A DNA stretch of 64,000 nucleotides from Oscillospiraceae bacterium (GTDB taxonomy: Bacteria; Bacillota; Clostridia; Oscillospirales; Oscillospiraceae), in contig JAFROD010000042.1 in the NCBI GenBank assembly GCA_017429835.1, positions 52,145-116,144 on the forward strand, written 5' to 3'. The notes beneath the pieces are model-generated. The model was not told the DNA's origin and made no database searches. It worked only from the letters and a program-made list of their open reading frames with translations. Shown piece after piece: positions 61,479-64,000 of this stretch; the first letter of the stretch is position 1; each line of letters opens with the position of its first letter. A program made the position numbers and the translations under genes.

Positions 61479-61738
61479 CAGTACACCACCCGAAACAGCG
61501 TCCAGCGGTGCGTTTTGACCGTATAGCGCACCTCAAAGAGCTTCTCCTTCTCCTCCACGACCGCCTTACATAAATACTGGATCGCGTCGATCCCCGCGAA
61601 GCAGATCGGCTTTACGCTGACGACCTGCGAGATCGTGACCGTTTCCAGACAGTGCTCCTCGTTTTCCAACCGGAAGCGCAGCGGCGTGATGCTGCCGTCC
61701 GTCGCAAAGACGGAGATCATTTCGATCTGCAAATTCAT
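61478..61738 (-). CDS. small hypothetical protein upstream of dinB
   Basis: The 86-residue protein (starting MNLQIEMISVFATDGSITPL) looks like a small beta-rich protein: RFRLENEEHCLETVTISQVV, FAGIDAIQYLCKAV, LFEVRYTVKTHRWTLFRVVY. I do not recognise a named family. It overlaps dinB by one base and is the first gene of the SOS-type operon, so it probably works with or beside the polymerase. ATG 61738 has GGAAG upstream. Confidence 0.75.
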   Translation of the reverse strand: MNLQIEMISVFATDGSITPLRFRLENEEHCLETVTISQVVSVKPICFAGIDAIQYLCKAVVEEKEKLFEVRYTVKTHRWTLFRVVY

Positions 61739-61769
61739 GCCGCGCACTTCCCTTCCGTTTGATAATTCT

Positions 61770-61798
61770 ATTATAGCAAACAAATGTTCGATAATCAA
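61770..61798 (-). promoter_or_regulatory. SOS promoter with LexA box
   Basis: On the minus strand TTGATT (61798-61793), 17 bases, TATAAT (61775-61770). Between the boxes lies CGAACATTTGTTTG (61790-61777), which matches the Gram-positive LexA consensus (CGAACRNRYGTTYG) at 13 of 14 positions. LexA bound here would block polymerase directly. Confidence 0.88.
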
Positions 61799-61899
61799 GA
61801 GGGATTTTGCGGAAATTGCAATTTCGACAAAATTCTGCGGGAAACACTTGACAGAGATGATATAATAAGTAAGAATGCGGCGTGAAAGGCGGTGAGCGA

Positions 61900-62364
61900 A
61901 TGGAGAACAAAGGCGTCAAGATCATAGCGAAGAATGCCAAGGCGTTCCACGAATACTTCGTGGAGGAGCGTTTCGAGGCAGGCATCGAGCTGTTCGGCAC
62001 CGAGGTCAAATCCATCCGGCTCGGCACGCTGAATCTGAAGGACGCGTGGTGTCAGGTAAAAAACGGCGAGCTTTGGATCCGCCAGATGCATATCAGCCCC
62101 TACGAACAGGGCAATATATTCAATAAAGACCCGATGCGTCCGCGCAGACTGCTTCTGCACAAGCGCGAGATCATGCGGCTGTTCTCCAAGGTCAAGTTAG
62201 AGGGTTATTCGATCATTCCCCTCTCTGTGTATCTCAAGAACTCCCGCGTGAAGATCGAGATCGCGCTTTGCAAGGGCAAAAAGCTCTACGACAAACGGCA
62301 GGACGCAGCGAACAAGGACGCGCGCCGTCAGATCGACCGCGCGATGAAAGAAAGGAATCATTGA
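61900..62364 (+). CDS. smpB: SsrA-binding protein SmpB
   Basis: The 154-residue protein starts after AAAGGCGGTG. It has [40 protein letters not shown] and the basic end [12 protein letters not shown]. It brings tmRNA to stalled ribosomes. ssrA itself lies 600 bases downstream, an efficient pairing. TTGACA at 61848 and TATAAT at 61861 are both near but only 7 bases apart, so the promoter is unclear. Confidence 0.96.
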   Translation: MENKGVKIIAKNAKAFHEYFVEERFEAGIELFGTEVKSIRLGTLNLKDAWCQVKNGELWIRQMHISPYEQGNIFNKDPMRPRRLLLHKREIMRLFSKVKLEGYSIIPLSVYLKNSRVKIEIALCKGKKLYDKRQDAANKDARRQIDRAMKERNH

Positions 62365-62365
62365 T

Positions 62366-62902
62366 ATGGCAAATCCCATTATGACGTTAGAAATGGAAAA
62401 CGGCGGCGTCATCACCGCGGAGCTCTACCCCGACAAAGCGCCGCAGTCCGTGTATAACTTCATTGCGCTGGCAAACAGCGGCTTCTACGACGGGCTGATC
62501 TTCCACCGCGTCATTCCCGGCTTTATGATCCAGGGCGGCTGCCCCGAGGGCACCGGCATGGGCGGCCCCGGCTACTGCATCAAGGGCGAGTTCCTCTTCA
62601 ACGGTGTGGACAACCCCCTCAAGCACAAGCGCGGCGTGCTGTCGATGGCAAGAGCGATGTCCCCCAACTCCGCCGGCTCGCAGTTCTTCATCATGCACCA
62701 GGACGCGCCCCATCTGGACAAGCAGTACGCGGCGTTCGGCAAGGTGCTGAGCGGCATGGAAGTTGTCGACGCGATCTGCAAGGTCAAGACCGACGGCAAC
62801 GACCGCCCGACGACCGAGCAGAAGATCAAGTCCATCCGCGTCGATACGCAGGGCGAGACCTATCCGGAGCCGAAGAAGCTGCCGGATCCGTTCCACAGAT
62901 AA
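62366..62902 (+). CDS. cyclophilin-type peptidyl-prolyl isomerase
   Basis: The 178-residue cytoplasmic enzyme has the family core [40 protein letters not shown] and [14 protein letters not shown]. The catalytic Arg is in FHRV. It has no signal peptide. It begins one base after the smpB stop, so both are co-transcribed, with ssrA next. Confidence 0.95.
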   Translation: MANPIMTLEMENGGVITAELYPDKAPQSVYNFIALANSGFYDGLIFHRVIPGFMIQGGCPEGTGMGGPGYCIKGEFLFNGVDNPLKHKRGVLSMARAMSPNSAGSQFFIMHQDAPHLDKQYAAFGKVLSGMEVVDAICKVKTDGNDRPTTEQKIKSIRVDTQGETYPEPKKLPDPFHR

Positions 62903-62922
62903 TTTATAATGTAAACTGTCCG

Positions 62923-62954
62923 CCGGTGAGCGGGATAGGAAAACCGCTCACCGC
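62923..62954 (+). other. stem-loop just upstream of ssrA
   Basis: CCGGTGAGCGG pairs with CCGCTCACCG across 10 bases. It lacks a T run. It may mark the end of the cyclophilin mRNA or the 5' leader removed from pre-tmRNA. A TATAAT at 62905-62910 has no good -35. Confidence 0.4.
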
Positions 62955-62961
62955 GAAATAC

Positions 62962-63314
62962 GGGGGCGTACCGGTTTCGACGGGGGCAGTGAGGCTTGAA
63001 TAGCGGGTCGTGGCGCCTGACCACGATAAAACGGGTAACTTTTTATAAATTAACTGACAACAATCAGTTTGCTCTGGCTGCCTAATTAGGCCGGCCCATC
63101 CGCCCCGAAAGGTCCACGAGTCGGGCTCGGGTGTCATCTGAGTGGAGAACGTGCGTGCGGTAAGCTTTGCCCGCACCATGCATTTATGAAGCTACTGAAT
63201 CCGGCAGAGTGTCTGCTCCCGGTCGGATGAGGGAACGTAAATAACAGACTGCACCCGGAGAAGTTCCTGTCAAGCTGCTTTCGGACGGGAGTTCGACTCT
63301 CCCCGCCTCCACCA
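62962..63314 (+). ncRNA. ssrA: transfer-messenger RNA (tmRNA)
   Basis: The 5' end GGGGGCGTACCGGTTTCGAC and the 3' end GTTCGACTCTCCCCGCCTCC plus encoded CCA form the tRNA-like domain: GGGGGCG pairs with CGCCTCC. The tag reading frame ends in TDNNQFALAA with TAA at 63083-63085, the usual ALAA degron; the resume codon is just upstream and is not certain. Length is about 353 nt. It rescues ribosomes with SmpB. A terminator follows at once. Confidence 0.96.
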
Positions 63315-63356
63315 AAAGAGACAAACAAGCTGAAACAAGCCTGTTTGTCTCTTTTT
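63315..63356 (+). terminator. terminator of tmRNA
   Basis: AAAGAGACAAACA pairs with TGTTTGTCTCTTT around a 14-base loop, followed by T-rich sequence. From 63357 to 63565 the sequence is AT-rich with no gene seen. Confidence 0.9.
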
Positions 63357-63565
63357 ATCCCACAAATAATCAAAGAAATGCTGTTTTGGAGCGGATTTTC
63401 AAGGAAATCCGCTCCATTTTCATACCAAAAGAAAATCCCAAACAATCAGCGGAGGATATAAAGCACTAATACAGAGGTTTTGAATTTGCAATAATTCCAC
63501 TAATATTTGTGTTTTATATTGAAAACGCACGCCGAAATCAGTATAATTGGAAAGGAACCAAAATT

Positions 63566-63991
63566 ATGAAATTGTCATTAGTTGAATCGAGACTTTTTGG
63601 AAGAATCTGCTACGGTTACAGAAGGAACAAACAGGGACTTGTTGAAATTGTACCGGAGGAAGCGGAAGTTGTCAAAACTGTTTTTGGGCTTTACAGAGAT
63701 GGAAGCAGCTTGGAAGGAATTCAGAACTATTTATTCAGTCAAGGAATACCTTCTCCCTCTGGGAAAGCACAATGGAGCAGAGATGTACTGAATAAGCTCC
63801 TGAACAACGGAAAGTACACAAAGGGCATCATCAAGTTTGAAGAATACTGTGACGTGTACTTTTTGAAAGGTGAAAACTGCCGGAACCCCAATCAAGCGAA
63901 AGTGGTGAAAACATATGCCGAGAGCGACCAAAGAGGAATTAGAATGGGCATACGCCCTGACCAGAGAGAAGTTTCTGGTGCGTGTGAATAA
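63566..63991 (+). pseudogene. serine-recombinase fragment (recombinase domain only)
   Basis: The 141-residue frame contains the PF07508-type recombinase domain: GRICYGYRRNKQGLVEIVPE, EEAEVVKTVFGLYRDGSSLE, GIQNYLFSQGIPSPSGKAQW and RDVLNKLLNNGKYTKGIIKF. The N-terminal resolvase catalytic domain with its Ser is absent. The last 25 or so residues run through the start of another frame and look out of frame. It lies just past tmRNA, a common integration site, and base composition is AT-rich. Best read as a remnant of an integrated element; a truncated functional accessory protein is possible. Confidence 0.65.
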
Positions 63992-64000
63992 GCTATCCCC
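63915..64000 (+). CDS. start of an unknown gene, cut by the window end
   Basis: ATG 63915 opens a frame of 28 codons (MPRATKEELEWAYALTREKF onward) running past the window. GTGG-type purines lie ahead. The composition reads more like protein than the overlapping end of the recombinase fragment. No function can be assigned. Confidence 0.4.
   Translation, partial: MPRATKEELEWAYALTREKFLVRVNKLS

Noticed and set aside
61848..61866. Promoter of smpB from TTGACA and TATAAT
   Set aside because: The two boxes are only 7 bases apart, too close to work together; each may belong to another element.
62904..63445. Minus-strand open frames over the tmRNA gene
   Set aside because: They lie inside ssrA, whose ends and tag frame are clear.

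Overview
The window reads as chromosomal DNA of a GC-rich, Gram-positive-type member of the Clostridia, most like the Oscillospiraceae/Ruminococcaceae group. This is an inference. It rests on gene order (rnc-smc-ftsY; rph-rdgB-yhbY-nadD/yqeK-LCP-rsfS-leuS; dprA-topA-trmFO), on a MurT/GatD pair, an FMN-riboswitch-controlled RibU, a spore-cortex-type CwlD amidase, an efp-CD1247 pair, a yajC-TIGR04086 pair and a Gram-positive LexA box. Almost all of it is ordinary core genome, densely packed in operons with start/stop overlaps. Many promoters are readable as TTGACA/TTGCAA - 17 bp - TATAAT.

Layout. 1-5.3 kb: end of ligA, murT-gatD, then ribU and a DUF4830 gene on the minus strand, and a 16S pseudouridine synthase. 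5.4-12.8 kb: a CdaR/PucR-type regulator leads into ftsE-ftsX, an M23 peptidase with coiled coil and a CtpA-like S41 protease (cell-wall remodelling at division), then greA-lysS. 12.9-17.8 kb: a variable stretch with a YwaF-like membrane protein, DUF4298, a methyltransferase, a chimeric pseudogene, a MATE transporter fused to an RsbW-like ATPase domain, and a phosphopantetheinyl transferase. 17.9-38 kb: core genes for tRNA/rRNA modification, DNA topology, lipid synthesis, RNA processing, SMC, SRP receptor, NAD synthesis and LeuRS. 38-41.3 kb: xdhC, a methyltransferase, a tRNA-Val gene followed by an array of repeats made from its own 3' end, and a more AT-rich island with a structured leader RNA and a lipoprotein. 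41.4-49.5 kb: queA-tgt-yajC, a Xer recombinase with dif-like half sites upstream, an M24 peptidase, efp. 49.5-56.5 kb: PH-domain protein, P-type ATPase, rplS, nadE, a lipoprotein, a second Xer-type recombinase and a HAD phosphatase. 56.6-61.8 kb (minus strand): GNAT, ATP-grasp, radA, CwlD-like amidase and an SOS-controlled dinB operon. 61.9-64 kb: smpB, cyclophilin, tmRNA, and the first genes of what looks like a mobile-element remnant beside ssrA.

Less ordinary points, in rough order: (a) the array of tRNA-Val 3'-end-derived nested hairpins at 39.8-40.17 kb; (b) a promoter-leader-hairpin-terminator arrangement at 40.35-40.56 kb that looks like an uncharacterised regulatory RNA or small RNA; (c) a GatD-like protein that has lost both the catalytic Cys and His of its glutaminase; (d) a MATE transporter fused to a serine-kinase/anti-sigma ATPase domain; (e) a pseudogene made by joining a decayed phosphopantetheinyl transferase to a nearly perfect copy of the DUF4298 gene 3' end at a short shared sequence; (f) a 16-base match to one half of a Firmicute dif site, next to a xer gene; (g) an amidase mRNA that starts with a hairpin covering its own start codon. 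No CRISPR array, insertion sequence or intact prophage was seen.
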